From positions 13,330,001-13,394,000 of the forward strand of contig OZ231126.1 in NCBI GenBank assembly GCA_965153355.1: DNA of 64,000 nucleotides, given 5' to 3'. The position numbers and the translations under genes are program-made. The notes below the pieces were generated by a model. That model was not told where the DNA came from. It searched no databases and was given only the letters and a program-made list of their open reading frames with translations. Shown here piece after piece: positions 43,686 through 56,229 of this stretch (the stretch's first letter is position 1; the number at the start of each line of letters is the position of its first letter). The stretch is from Flaccisagitta enflata. Its lineage: Eukaryota > Chaetognatha > Sagittoidea > Aphragmophora.

Positions 43686-44070
43686 TTGAAAACATTTAGC
43701 TAAGCTAAATGTTTAAAAGTCGATAAAATGGATTTCTGGCCTGAAAAATGCTTAGATCAGGCCATAGTAAGTCAATTTGACCTGATTTTTTTCTTGCTTT
43801 GGCCTGGCATGTATCCATAGGGTAATGAAATACCTGTTGGCATCATTTCTAGAAAAAAAAGTCAGTCATATGAAAAAAAAACAAAAATCCCATGAAAGAG
43901 CAGAAATGACCTGAGAAATGGCTACATTAGGCCATTTTGGCCTAATTTCCAAGTAGAACATTTGGCTCTTGGTATGGATGTGATGGGGAAGGTCCATACT
44001 ACCCCCCAGTATGGTCCGCTATGCCGAGGCATTTTTTCCGAGTAACTAACATTAGGCCATACAGTGTTGT

Positions 44071-44930
44071 GGGACAGTTGAAATTCTTGAATATGTGTTC
44101 CACGCTGTTATCGCGTTTCGCCGTTCATAACGCGTTTTTATAGCCTACTAGAAACACGTCTTGTGTTTGTAGGCATCGTTTATAATGTGGTAACAGGAGT
44201 CGAAGCTGGTTTCAGGCAGTATATAGCCAATGCTAAGAAGAATGGAAAGATGCTGTAAAGTTGTGAAGGAGAAAAAGTTTTATGGCCAAAACTCGAAATG
44301 CTATTTTGATATGTAATTAGCTAATTCAAAAAGGATAGCAGAGGTGTAAGGAGGTAGAAAATAATGAATTGGCCTTACTTATAGATAGATAGATTATTTT
44401 TTTTCTGCCTCTTATCTCTCTCTATATTTATCTCTCTTCTTCTCCATTGCTTTCATTTCTTTCTATAATCATATTTTCCCTTCTTTAAATCTCGCCAAAG
44501 AATGGATTACTTATGGGAAAGATAATTGGAAAATTCTATTAGCTCATTAAGCTTATGACTTATTCTCTTTATTTCTTCATTGCTTCTTCTGTCTTTCATT
44601 CTGCACTTCATCCTATCTCACTAACTTTTTCCTAAAATGCTCAGTATTGCTTTTTCATCACTCTAAGGCAGTATATAATACGGGAGAATACTGCTGTTGT
44701 GAGGCTGTCGGTATTTATCTTTCGGAAAAAAAAAGATGCTTCAAAAGAACGAAAGAAACAAAAAAATTGAAAAGGAAAATCAGAAAAGAGAAAATAAAAA
44801 GTAAAAACACCTTGGAGAGCTTCATCAAAAGGAAGTTTTTAGGCAGTAGACAGACGAAATGGAGCCCTGACAATGGAGCTTAGGCACGAGAAAAATGTGT
44901 TAGCGAGAACCAGAGACAGGCAGACAGACC

Positions 44931-45000
<70 letters not shown>

Positions 45001-45339
45001 AAAATGTCAATATTCAAAACAGCTATCTGTAGGGATAGATTTTTTTTCTCGGTATTTCAATACAGGTTCATGAACTTCACTTGGCGTGAATTTACATTTC
45101 ACATTAAACAAGATCTTATGTTAATGACACAAATTTTAAGAATTAGGGTAAGAACTCGCTATAATAGTAAAACCTGGTTCTTTAGAGAGTAACCCATTTA
45201 GTGAGGCGCTCAAGAGACAACTGTTGAATGGGGAGAATAGAGCAAGGGTGAGGGGGGGGTGGGGGGCGGGGCAAGAAACGTGATTAATGGTGGACGTTTT
45301 TGTTGCTCCCAATTGCAATTTTCAAGATGAGACTTAAGA
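44071..45339. repeat. Unique sequence and (CAGA)n
   Basis: 44071-44910 is unique with no gene; (CAGA)n 44917-45000 nearly perfect; a GGGGGGGTGGGGGGCGGGG run 45252-45270. Confidence 0.8.
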
Positions 45340-46185
45340 AATCGCTCTCTCTCTCTCTCTCTCTCGTCGTAGCCGCTCATGCAATAAACGCCCAGACCTT
45401 ATTAATTGATATTAATTTCCGCTGTCGTCTTATTTACAAATAGATGTAACTTTCCAACTGGAGAGAGAGATAAATCCTTTGAATCAGATATATCTCGCTA
45501 TTTCTTTTTCAATCTGTTTCCTCTCTGATCTTGATCTATTCTTTTTTCATCGGCGAAGTTGCAATGAGCTAAATTTGTGATTCCTGTATCTCTGAATTAA
45601 TTGATTTCTTGCTTTTAACATTCGTTTTCCTTCCTTTGTTTTTGTACCTGTTTTTAATCCTGCTTTTTTGTTAACGTCTTATCTTCTCTCCTCTTTCTTT
45701 TCCTTTCTCTTTCTCTTTCTCATTTTTTCTTTTTCTCTTTCTTTTACTTTTCCTTTTCTCTAATATCTTCTTCTCTCTCTCTCTCTTCTTCTCTTCTTCT
45801 CTTCTTCTATCTTCTCTTCTTCTCTCTTCTCTTCTTCTCTCTTCTCTCTTCTCCTTTCCAATATCTTTTCTGTCTTCTTCTTCTTCTTCTTCTTCTTCTT
45901 CTTCTTCTTCTTCTTCTTCTTCTTCTTCTTCTCCTTCTTTGGCGCTAACGAGAGACGCTTCGCTTTGAGAGACACTCCCACCTTTCGCCTCCTTTCCCTC
46001 TTCCTCCCCTTCCTCTTCTACCGCTTCCTTCTCCTCTTCTTCTTCTCCTCTTCTCCTTCTTCCTCCTCCTCTTCCTCCTCCTCCGCCTCCACCTTTTGTG
46101 TCCCTTCAGTTCATTTTTCTCTCCAGTTCATGATTTATGACACCTATTATTCTTTTCATTATGAAGTGGCGCTGTATGTAGATGG
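45340..46185. repeat. TC/TTC-rich low complexity
   Basis: CTCTTCTTCT mixtures 45770-45855, (TTC)n 45875-45931, CTCCTCTTCC mixtures 45975-46095. Confidence 0.85.
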
Positions 46186-46297
<112 letters not shown>

Positions 46298-46593
46298 AAT
46301 TTCAATTTGACTGTTGTCAGTTAAGTTTTTAACAGTTAAGCGATTGCATCGATCGATTATATGAATTCTAGAAGTGTCAAACAATTCATATGAAAGTTTT
46401 TAAAATAATTAAGTTTGTTTTATCTATTCTATTTTTCTGCCAAACGAAAATCTATTCTATTCTTCGGTCCAACGAAAAAAAAAATCCAGCATGGAGACTT
46501 TAGTTTTTGTGTTGTAATTTTTACCCCAACACTGTCATTGAGATAATTAGTCTGTAATTTTCGAGAAAATGATTAAGGAAATGATGTTTTTTG

Positions 46594-46594
<1 letters not shown>

Positions 46595-46677
<83 letters not shown>

Positions 46678-46790
46678 CGACAGACAGACAGACAGACAGA
46701 CCGACAGAAAAAGAAGGACTGACACACAGAGAGACAGAGAGACCGACAGGCAGATAGACAGGCAAACACCGACTGACGGACAGACAGACA
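46595..46790. repeat. (GACA)n microsatellite
   Basis: Pure to about 46675, then CCGACAGA-type variants to 46790. Followed by GGAATACYTT tandem words (AGTAAGGGAATACTTT) 46832-46895. Confidence 0.93.
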
Positions 46791-46967
46791 GCAAAAGCGA
46801 ACGTTAACTTGACTCCGACTCATGCCCCTTTCAGTAAGGGAATACTTTCTAGTAAAGGAATACCTTTATGTAAGGGAATCCCTTTCAGTAAAGGAATGAT
46901 GCGACGAATAAAGTTTTCCCTCTTTTATTTGGTTGCGTTAACGGGATAATCGTCCTCTCACGCGTGT

Positions 46968-49263
<2,296 letters not shown>

Positions 49264-49362
49264 CGAATCTTTTTTGAAACCATATGTGTTCTCCCCCCCC
49301 TTTTTTTTTCCTTTCACAGACGAATCTTTGAAATAACCATATGTTTTATCTCCTTTCACAGA
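49264..49362 (+). repeat. Tandem duplication of the T-box exon's splice acceptor region
   Basis: Two tandem units (49264-49320, 57 bases; 49321-49362, 42 bases) each start CGAATCTTT and carry a CCATATG element, a pyrimidine tract and CCTTTCACAGA. The exon body starts CGAATG, so the unit boundary coincides with the first codons of the exon. Unit length differs mostly by a C8/T9 tract. The second unit supplies the presumed acceptor (AG 49360-49361), the first a second complete acceptor (AG 49318-49319). Confidence 0.85.
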
Positions 49363-49463
49363 CGAATGTTCCCGACCTTGAGGGTGTCTTTCTCTGGAAT
49401 CGACTTTGACCAAAAGTACATCGTTTTCATGGACATCGTTCCCGTCGATAACAAAAGATACAG
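49362..49463 (+). CDS. tbx20: T-box exon (RRMFP...DNKRYR), TBX20 class
   Basis: The exon encodes [13 protein letters not shown] then [19 protein letters not shown] and RYR. It begins with the last base of a split Arg codon after TTTCACAG and ends TAC AG before GTACAT; 102 bases equals 1 + 33 codons + 2. RRMFP is the conserved T-box entry strand just before the DNA-contacting core. The preceding exon should end in ...SG plus the first two bases of the Arg codon; I could not find it upstream. The acceptor region is duplicated: an equivalent acceptor 42 bases upstream (AG at 49318-49319) would add 14 in-frame residues and no stop. The start at 49362 is chosen because it gives the family-typical uninterrupted RRMFP junction. 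Confidence 0.92.
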
Positions 49464-49884
49464 GTACATAGTTTTTTTTTTACAGGTACATAGTTCTCTA
49501 TGAATGTTTTTTTTTCTAATGTCCTCTGCCACTCAGATACGCAAAGAACCATAGCCTTTGAGGTACTGATGTCCAACTCGATGATGTCTTTTGTTTTACT
49601 AACTTTCTAAGCGGGTTATTATTTAGGGTTAGGGGTAGGGTTAGAGTTAGGGTTAGGGCTCGGGGTGGTTTTAGGGTTAGGGTTAGCGTCAGGACTAGCG
49701 TTGGGGGCTAGGTGAGAGCTGGGTTAAACACATTTCAACTCAAATCTACTCGAATTAAAGCTTCGCCCAAACGGGGAAACCCGATAAAAACAAAAGATCA
49801 GTATCGTCTCGGACATTTCTTCCAGTTTTTGATTGGCCGCTCGCACCATCTTAACTCATACCGTCTTTATCCTCATTAACTCAG
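49464..49884 (+). other. TBX20 intron with TTAGGG-like block
   Basis: The 421-base intron has GTACAT donor and TTAACTCAG acceptor. It has a second ACTCAGATACGC at 49531-49542, the same 12 bases found at the true exon start (49879-49890). It also has a TTAGGG-like block (about 49624-49690) and the motif TTAAAGCTTCGCCCAA near 49757 that recurs in the next intron. Confidence 0.8.
49578..49785 (+). repeat. Degenerate (TTAGGG)n block, copy 1
   Basis: About ten GGGTTAGGG-like words follow GATGTCTTTTGTTTT and precede AAAGCTTCGCCCAAACGGG. Copy 2 in the next intron has the same left flank (GACGTCTTTTGTTTT) and right flank (AAAGCTTCGCCCAAGCGGG). The shared flanks show a dispersed duplicated repeat rather than two independent telomere-repeat insertions. 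Confidence 0.75.
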
Positions 49885-50056
49885 ATACGCGTATCACCGC
49901 AGTTCGTGGTTGGTAGCCGGTAAAGCTGACCCTCCTCTGCCAACGCGTCTTTACATGCACCCGGACTCGCCCTTCAGCGGGGAACAGCTCAAGAAACAAA
50001 TGGTCTCTTTCGAAAAACTCAAACTCACCAACAATGAAATGGACAAGCATGGACAC
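49885..50056 (+). CDS. tbx20: T-box exon (YAYHRSSW...DKHGH), TBX20 class
   Basis: The exon follows TTAACTCAG, completes an Arg codon and encodes [17 protein letters not shown], then [32 protein letters not shown] and EMDKHGH, before GTGAGT. It has 172 bases (1 + 57 codons), so the intron phase changes from 2 to 0. HPDSP and the FEKLKLTNN strand are standard T-box core elements. [17 protein letters not shown] with an extra aromatic Y-A-Y is a TBX20/H15 hallmark that other T-box classes lack (family knowledge). No premature stop or unusual residue is visible. It is the best single piece of evidence for class assignment in the window. Confidence 0.95.
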
Positions 50057-50151
50057 GTGAGTTTATTGAAACCCTCTTCAGTGGATGATTGTGATCGAAA
50101 CTAAGAGACTCTTGGCAATTAATAAAGCAATAGGTATTCTCCGAAGAATAT

Positions 50152-50336
50152 TTGACGTCTTTTGTTTTCAAGTCTTATTTTATGCTCCCTTTTATCAGGG
50201 TTAGGGATGAGGTTAGGGTTTGGGATGGGCAAGATGATGGTGTTAGGGTTTGGGTTAGGGATAGGGCTAGCTAGGGGAGGATTGGGTTTCATCCATTACT
50301 GCCGGAATACACTAATATTAAAGCTTCGCCCAAGCG
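50152..50336 (+). repeat. Degenerate (TTAGGG)n block, copy 2
   Basis: This lies in the 368-base intron 50057-50424 (GTGAGT...TTCAACAG). TTAGGG-like words run about 50197-50270, then the AAAGCTTCGCCCAAGCGGG motif near 50318. It is the partner of the block at 49578-49785. Confidence 0.75.
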
Positions 50337-50424
50337 GGATATTCGAAAAAAAATTTCTTCTTATGGTTTCCTTAGTTTTTGTTAACCCTTTCAATTCAAA
50401 TGATATATCCACATTATTCAACAG

Positions 50425-50643
50425 ATCATCCTAAACAGTATGCACAAATACCAGCCTCGAATTCACATCGCCAAAAAACGGGATCAGAATCACGCTTCAA
50501 ATGGCGGAAGCGGAAGCGGAAGCGGAAGCGGTGGCGCCAACGGAGCGCCGCTCGTCGATGTCGTAGAACTCGGAAGCGACTTCAAGACTTTCGTCTTTCC
50601 GGAAACAATCTTCATCGCTGTCACTGCCTATCAAAACCAACTG
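50425..50643 (+). CDS. tbx20: T-box exon ([12 protein letters not shown]...TAYQNQL) with Gly-Ser insert
   Basis: The exon follows TTCAACAG and encodes [19 protein letters not shown], a variable loop, then [19 protein letters not shown] and NQL, ending before GTGAGT. It has 219 bases, 73 codons, phase 0 on both sides. SMHKYQPR and FPET.F.AVTAYQN are diagnostic T-box motifs; the latter contributes to dimer and DNA contacts in solved family members. The loop between them carries about four GGAAGC hexamers (about 50504-50530), read as a Gly-Ser run followed by GGANGAP. This loop is variable across T-box proteins, so a linker there is probably tolerated. The insert is a coding microsatellite, matching the SSR-rich surroundings. 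Confidence 0.95.
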
Positions 50644-51058
50644 GTGAGTACCAAAACATGGGTATGGACGAGTATGAACCTTATCAATCGTTATTATTGA
50701 CTAACCAGTAACCGTCGACTAATGTCTTTTCTTGCATTTTCCCTCAGTCTCATCTCATATAAGATACTGTCTTTGTCATCAGCTGCTTCCTCCATCTTTT
50801 CTTGGACCCGTTTTCTTCTTTCTTTAAATTCTCTCTCATTTTCTGTGTCTGACACTCGTAATTAGATAAAGGGAGGCGTTTGACCAATTCATTCAATTGT
50901 GTTGTCTGGCCTTTCAACTGAACGTTGGTTCCGAAATCCGAATTACTCCGCAAATCTGTATTCATTTTCTCTTTAATTATGAATTACCCCGTCAGACTTT
51001 ATTCATTTTACTCCTTTGATTTGAATTGCTACATTCTCAACTGTTATTGCTGGAAGCT

Positions 51059-51091
<33 letters not shown>

Positions 51092-51957
51092 ATATCTCTC
51101 TCTCTCTCTCTCTCTCTCTCTTCCTTTCCTTTTGCCATGGTCGTTAACGAGGTTTTAGATGCGGATCATTTTGTCTGATCATTTTGGTTCGTCTTGAGGG
51201 AAAATCGTTACCACTTTTAGTTGCGGACTCGCGTCTCTAAAAGAGGCTTGATCCGTCCGTCTGTCTGGCTGTAATGATTGAATCGAGACGAGAATAGAAA
51301 CGCGTATTATTGCCTCTGCATGTGAGTGTGTGTAGAAAGGAGGTGCGGAGGTGGGGTATTGTACGACCCTGCCCACCCGTTCGCGAAGATATTGAGACCC
51401 CGCGTTACATGGTTTCTTATTTCCCCCATTTTCTTCCCATTTTCTTACCATTTCCTTCTCATTTTCCTCTCATTTTCTTTCCTCTTTTTTCTCCATTTCT
51501 CGGCTTTTCAGCGTCAATCAACGGGAAGTGGGGAAGTGGGGAAATGGTAAAGGAAGAGAAAGAGGAAAATGAGTAAAAAGATGAAAATGAATAAAAAGAT
51601 GAAAATGAATAAAAAGATGATGAGGAGAAAGAGAGAAAGCCGGAAGGTAGAGGAAGTAGAAAAAAATGAGTCTGAAGATGAAATGGGACAGTGAAACACG
51701 TTGACGAAAGCAGTCACTACTCACGACCCAATCGTCTTTCTTCTTCAAACATTCTGTCTATCCTTTACTTCATTCCCTCTTTTTTTCTTTGAGTCGCCAT
51801 TGTGCCATTTTTGTGCCATTTTTGCGCCGAAAAATGAATTTCTTTTTGCCAACTTTGACAATAGGAATTAACTTTTTCCTCTCTCTCTCTCTTTTCACCC
51901 TCTCTCCTTTTTTGGTTCCTTTATTCTGTAGCCTGGAATCAGTCTCTCTCTTTTTTC

Positions 51958-52367
51958 TTTTTTGCCATTTCATCCTCTTTGCCCTTTACTGCCGAAATGC
52001 TTTATTTCCTCAAAGAAGTTTCTTATGCACAGTTTGGGCCATTGTGAAAGTTTATGGGGTGGGTGGGTGCGTGTGTGTGTGTGCGTGCGTGCGTGTGTTT
52101 GTTTTGTTTGTGTGTGTTTGTGTGTGTGCCCACCTAAAATACAGCCCCTGCCCAATAACTGACTGCCCCTGCCCCTCAGTATACTGCCCCTGCCCACCTG
52201 CCAGCGACTGCTTATTGGCCGCGTATCCGGCCTTGTTTCTTTTTTTTTTGCCATTTCATCCTCTTTGCCCTTTACTGCCGAAATGCTTTATTTCCTCAAA
52301 GAAGTTTCTTGTGCACAGTTTGGGCCATTGTGAAAGTTTATGGGGTGGGTGCGTGCGTGCGTGTGTG

Positions 52368-52420
<53 letters not shown>

Positions 52421-52430
52421 CATTCTGCGT
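51958..52430. repeat. 286-bp tandem duplication in the intron
   Basis: GCCATTTCATCCTCTTTGCC starts at 51964 and 52250; similarity continues through TTTGGGCCATTGTGAAAGTT into GTGTGT runs. The first unit carries the family D fragment; (TG)n expands in the second (52374-52418). Confidence 0.9.
52131..52242 (+). mobile_element. Family D right-end fragment
   Basis: TGCCCACCTGCCAGCGACTG then GCCGCGTATCCGGCCTTGTT matches the right end of the 63.0-kb copy. GCCCCTGCCC repeats precede it. It sits inside the first unit of the 286-bp tandem duplication. Confidence 0.55.
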
Positions 52431-52819
52431 ATTTGTCTTTTCATCATCGATTTTATTTGTTTGTTTGTCTCCTTTTTCGGCCGTTTGTTTGTTTGCTTGT
52501 TTTCCGTTTAATTGTTTATTTGTTTGTATTTGTCAATTTGTGCGCTAGTTGTTGTTGTTGTTGTTGTTGTTGTTTTTTGTTTGTTTTTCTTTGTTTAATT
52601 GGAGGTGTGTCTAAGATTGTTTCCCTTCCCTAATTTTTGTTGCTTTGGATTCTTTTTTGTCAATTTTTGTCTCTACTTTTTTTTTCTTTTCTTTTTTTTT
52701 TGCTTTCTTTGCAATTTTGCGAAAATTGGGCTGTCGGCAGAATCAGAGGCAGAGACTCTCGGAAAGATTCCATCCATGATTTGTTGTCGTTAAATTATCT
52801 TCTGTATCTATCTTTCTGT

Positions 52820-52872
52820 CTGTATGCTTTTCTGTCTGTCTCTCTGTCTGTCTGTCTCTTTGTCTGTCTCTT

Positions 52873-52945
<73 letters not shown>
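52820..52945. repeat. (TCTG/TCTT)n grading into (TC)n
   Basis: TCTG mixture to 52892, then TC to 52945. Confidence 0.93.
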
Positions 52946-52955
<10 letters not shown>

Positions 52956-53087
52956 GTTGTACTAATCTGGGCGTCAATCTCAGCCGTGAGCTCTCTTCAA
53001 CTTGAATCCATTAATCATCATCATAAACGCTGACTTTTGTTCATGGGATGACAGAGAGTGCTTCATGCTCTTGCCGCCAAACGTCAC

Positions 53088-53620
53088 TGCCACAACATGA
53101 CACTTCCTCTTACTCATCCTTTTGTCTGCACATCTCTTTCATTCTTTTGTCTGTATCATCACAACATGACAACTGCTCTTACATATCCATTTGTCCGTAC
53201 ATCTCTTTCATCCTTTTGTCTGCATTACCACAACATGGCACTTGCTCTTATTCGTTCGGTTGTCTGCACATCTCTTTCATTCTTTTGTCTGCATAATCAC
53301 AACATGATACTTGCTTTTACGTATCCTTTTGTCTGCTCATCATTTTCATTCGTCTGCATTTCCACAACATGACACTAGCTCTTATTTTTCCGTTTGTCTG
53401 CACATCTCTTTTTTCCTTGCATTACCACATTTTGTCACTTTCTCTTATCCTTAGGGATTTTCTTTTCATCTTGTGTTTATTGCTTAAACATGAGTTTCTT
53501 TCACTTACCTTTTTGTCTGTACTTCCATAACATAAGACTTTTTTCATTCTTTTTGTCTGTATTGCCACTAGCAAAACATGCCTCTCACTTCCTCTCACTC
53601 ATCCCTTGTCTGCACTGTAT
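53088..53620. repeat. ~60-75-bp VNTR
   Basis: Six to eight degenerate units with CACAACATGACACTTGCTCT, CCTTTTGTCTGCACATCTC and TTTCATTCTTTTGTCTGC; the right end is more degenerate. Confidence 0.82.
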
Positions 53621-53689
53621 GGTTAAGTGTGTAACATTAAGATTATGTGTGTATCATCATATATGATGGTGGGGCATAATTGTTCATGT

Positions 53690-53805
53690 CTTAAAATGTT
53701 TGGTAGCGTCATGTTGAATGTGGTACAATGATTGGTTACATCAAAGTAGGGGACGATTGTTGATGTGGTACAAAAGTTGCTATCTTCAAAGTAGGGGATG
53801 ATTGT
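53690..53805. repeat. ~56-bp tandem repeat, about two copies
   Basis: ATCAAAGTAGGGGACGATTG and TTCAAAGTAGGGGATGATTG with TTGATGTGGTACAA between. Confidence 0.78.
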
Positions 53806-55208
53806 TGATGCTGTGGTAAATTTCTGTTTGTTGATATTCATCTCTCTTCTCTTTGGTCGGCTGTCCTCGGTTCCAGATTGAAGCCTTCGATAACAACAGA
53901 GTTCAGATCCTCCTTCAAGAATCGCAAAATCCAAATTCGGAAACCAATACTCAGCCAAATGTAATATGATTTAGTCTGATTTCACAAGTTATCGTCATGG
54001 AAAATTTAAACTTGGATAGTAGATGGGACAATAAAACTTTTTTTTCGTCCAAGAAAGAATGGCATCGGTGAAAAGTTTACTTTTTATGTCTAGTTTTAGA
54101 TAAAAAAAAGTTTGTGCCCTTTTTCCCAAATCTCCCTTCCCAGGAGCCCAAATAGTGAACCCCCCTTTTAGGGGGTTTGAGCCACCACCAGAAAAAGGCC
54201 AAATTCATGCTTTTTCACCTTGTTATTTTTATATCTTCTTTTTGGATTGATATAAAACCTTAAGATTGGTCTTGTTTGAAGGATATTTAGTAGTAGTATA
54301 TGTTATAATAAGAAATAGATGACAGTGGTCCCCAGGGGTCCCTCCAGGGGCCCCCAAATGGCCCCTAAAGGGGGAAAAATCAGAAAATCACCTATATAAT
54401 GAGCTTTTTTTTGCTTTTTCTCTTTCGAGATGTTAGAGATTTGTATTTTATGTAAATATACCCTCAACTAGTGATGGGGTGCACAAACAAAGCTTGGGAC
54501 CCCTCAGGGGGGCTCATTTGGGGGCCACAAAATAGGTAAAATGGCCAAAAATGACCAAAACTTGACATTTTTGAATTTTTTCAAAAATCTAAGCAAATCC
54601 AGGGCCGAAGAATCTGTTCAGACACTGTCATATAGTGCAGGAGAGCTACAAGTTAACAAAGGTTATGGCTTAAGACCCTTGAGGGGCCTTTCTGAAGGGC
54701 GCAAAGAACCCGAAATGGCAAAAATTATCAAAATCTTGAGTTTTTCTACATTTATTTGCTTCAAAGCTGATAGACGCGTTTATAACATCTGCACATTGTT
54801 AATAAAGTCATCCTTCCATTCATTCATTCACCCGGTCTTCCAGTTGTTGGTTTATTCATTCATTCATCCATTCATTCATTCGTTCACTTATACATTCAAT
54901 GTTTCACTGATTGATGAAAAATTGGCTGTTGCTCACACTTATAATCTCAGACTTGCAACTGGCACTGAACAAAAATTTGATACAGCTTTACAGTTTAACA
55001 GCTTTTTTTTTTGTTTTTTTTTATTTTTTTTTGTTTTGTTTTTGTTTTTTGTTTTTTTTTTTTGTTTTTTTTGTTTCTTTTTTTAACAATCTAACAGCAT
55101 AACCAAAAGGGAATAAAGGGACAAAAAAAAAAAAAAGAATGGGACGGAATGAAAAAGAAGTTAGGCGAGGATCAAACCCGTTCACTCAGCACTAACTTAA
55201 TTGGATGC

Positions 55209-55559
55209 CTACTCCAGTGCCTTGAAAAAGGATGCCTTCGTGTGACACCGACCAGAGTCCATTCTAGATAACAGCTTCTGTCTTATTAAGCCATCACGAG
55301 CTTCTTCCCCAATGACTGCTGATGCTCCCTCGCTTACTACCTTTATTCCACGTTCAACTGCTTGAGTGTGGCAAGGATATCGGAGCAGCTTGAGAGGGGT
55401 GAGAATGAAACCTCTTATTTCATCATCAGACAATTTCATCGTGAGTGGAGGCTCCAAAAATTTGGCAGTTTTCCAGTCAAAGAGCTCTGTGTAGTCATTT
55501 GCTTTGAAAATGAATTTGGGGATGACAAATTTTCGAATTGAAGTTGATTTGATCGCCAT
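55209..55559 (-). pseudogene. Transposon-internal ORF fragment (116 codons)
   Basis: This minus-strand frame inside the 3.92-kb element is normal in composition, unlike the SSR frames. It includes LLRYPCHTQAVERGIKVVSE and EEARDGLIRQKLLSR and ends in a stop. The PCHTQAVER..ARDG.IR pattern reminds me of the C-terminal part of proteins encoded by repeats in aphid and Hydra genomes; this is from memory. It likely is the remnant of the element's own protein, cut off upstream by the family A insertion at 55719. Function is not assigned. Confidence 0.45.
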
Positions 55560-55718
55560 TTCTTCTTCAAAGCTTAAAGAAAGAAGAGTGAGTGGATCGA
55601 TCTTTTCTTTCTTTGACTTTTTGGACTTTTTCCCTCATCTTTTTTTTTCTTGTCTCTTTCCCACTGACCTGACAGCTGTTTTTTTTTCCTTTTTGATGTT
55701 GTGAACACAGTTAATCAA

Positions 55719-56197
55719 CAGGTCGCCCAAGGGCAATATGTGGTCAGTGATACCCGTTGCCCTGCTTTGCACAATTTTGAATTGGAGTGAGAGAAAGCAG
55801 GGCAGCGGCCCCAAAGGGGTCGAAGTCCTGTACAACACAGGGGGACGTTTGTTCGTTCATTCGTCCATCCATCCATCCGTCTCCTTAGACACTCTCAGAC
55901 CTGAAATCTGCCCTATCAGGCCTGATATCCCCCCTTTCAGGCCTGAAATCTGCCCTCTCAGGCCTGAAATTGGCCCTCTCAAGCCTTGAATCTGCCTGAG
56001 AGGGTATATATAAGGCCTGAGAGTATAGATTGCAAACCTGAGGGCAATTCTTAGGCCTGAGAGGGCAGATTCAAGGCTTGAGAGGGCAGATTTCAGGACA
56101 GAGAAGGCAGAATACAGGCCTGAGAGGGCCTGGGGGGGACGGATGAACAGACGAACGAACGAATGAACAAAAGTCCCCCTGTGTTCTACAGGACTTC
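55719..56197 (+). mobile_element. Family A element, copy 4 (3'-truncated), nested in the transposon
   Basis: It starts CAGGTCGCCCAAGGGCAATA, then the AGCAGGGCAGCGGCCCC arm, GTCC/ATCC runs and the 21-bp minisatellite in pyrimidine then purine orientation. The right arm reads ..CCCCCTGTGTTCTACAGG then ACTTC and lacks the final GTCCCCTTCGGGGCC GCTGCCC, so the right end is truncated by about 22 bases. Confidence 0.8.
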
Positions 56198-56229
56198 CTT
56201 GTCGACATTTTTACCTGAAAGAACGAGCT

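Larger units (their letters stand above)
41719..44066. mobile_element. 2.35-kb inverted-repeat transposon with TTGT target duplication
   Basis: Both ends read CACTGYATGGCCTAAYGKTA inward and inverted repeats run about 345 bases (41719-42060 and 43710-44066), including ATGCCTCGGCATAGCG and the CATACTGGGGGGTAGTATGG block. TTGT flanks both ends (41715-41718 and 44067-44070). CACTG termini with a 4-bp duplication fit the Chapaev branch of CMC (CACTA-Mirage-Chapaev) DNA transposons (established family traits; assignment inferred). No transposase frame is present, so it is non-autonomous. It contains a family A relative. Confidence 0.82.

Noticed and set aside
55150-55205. tRNA-like GTTTGATCC box on the minus strand
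   Set aside because: No matching A box or cloverleaf acceptor stem could be folded by eye.
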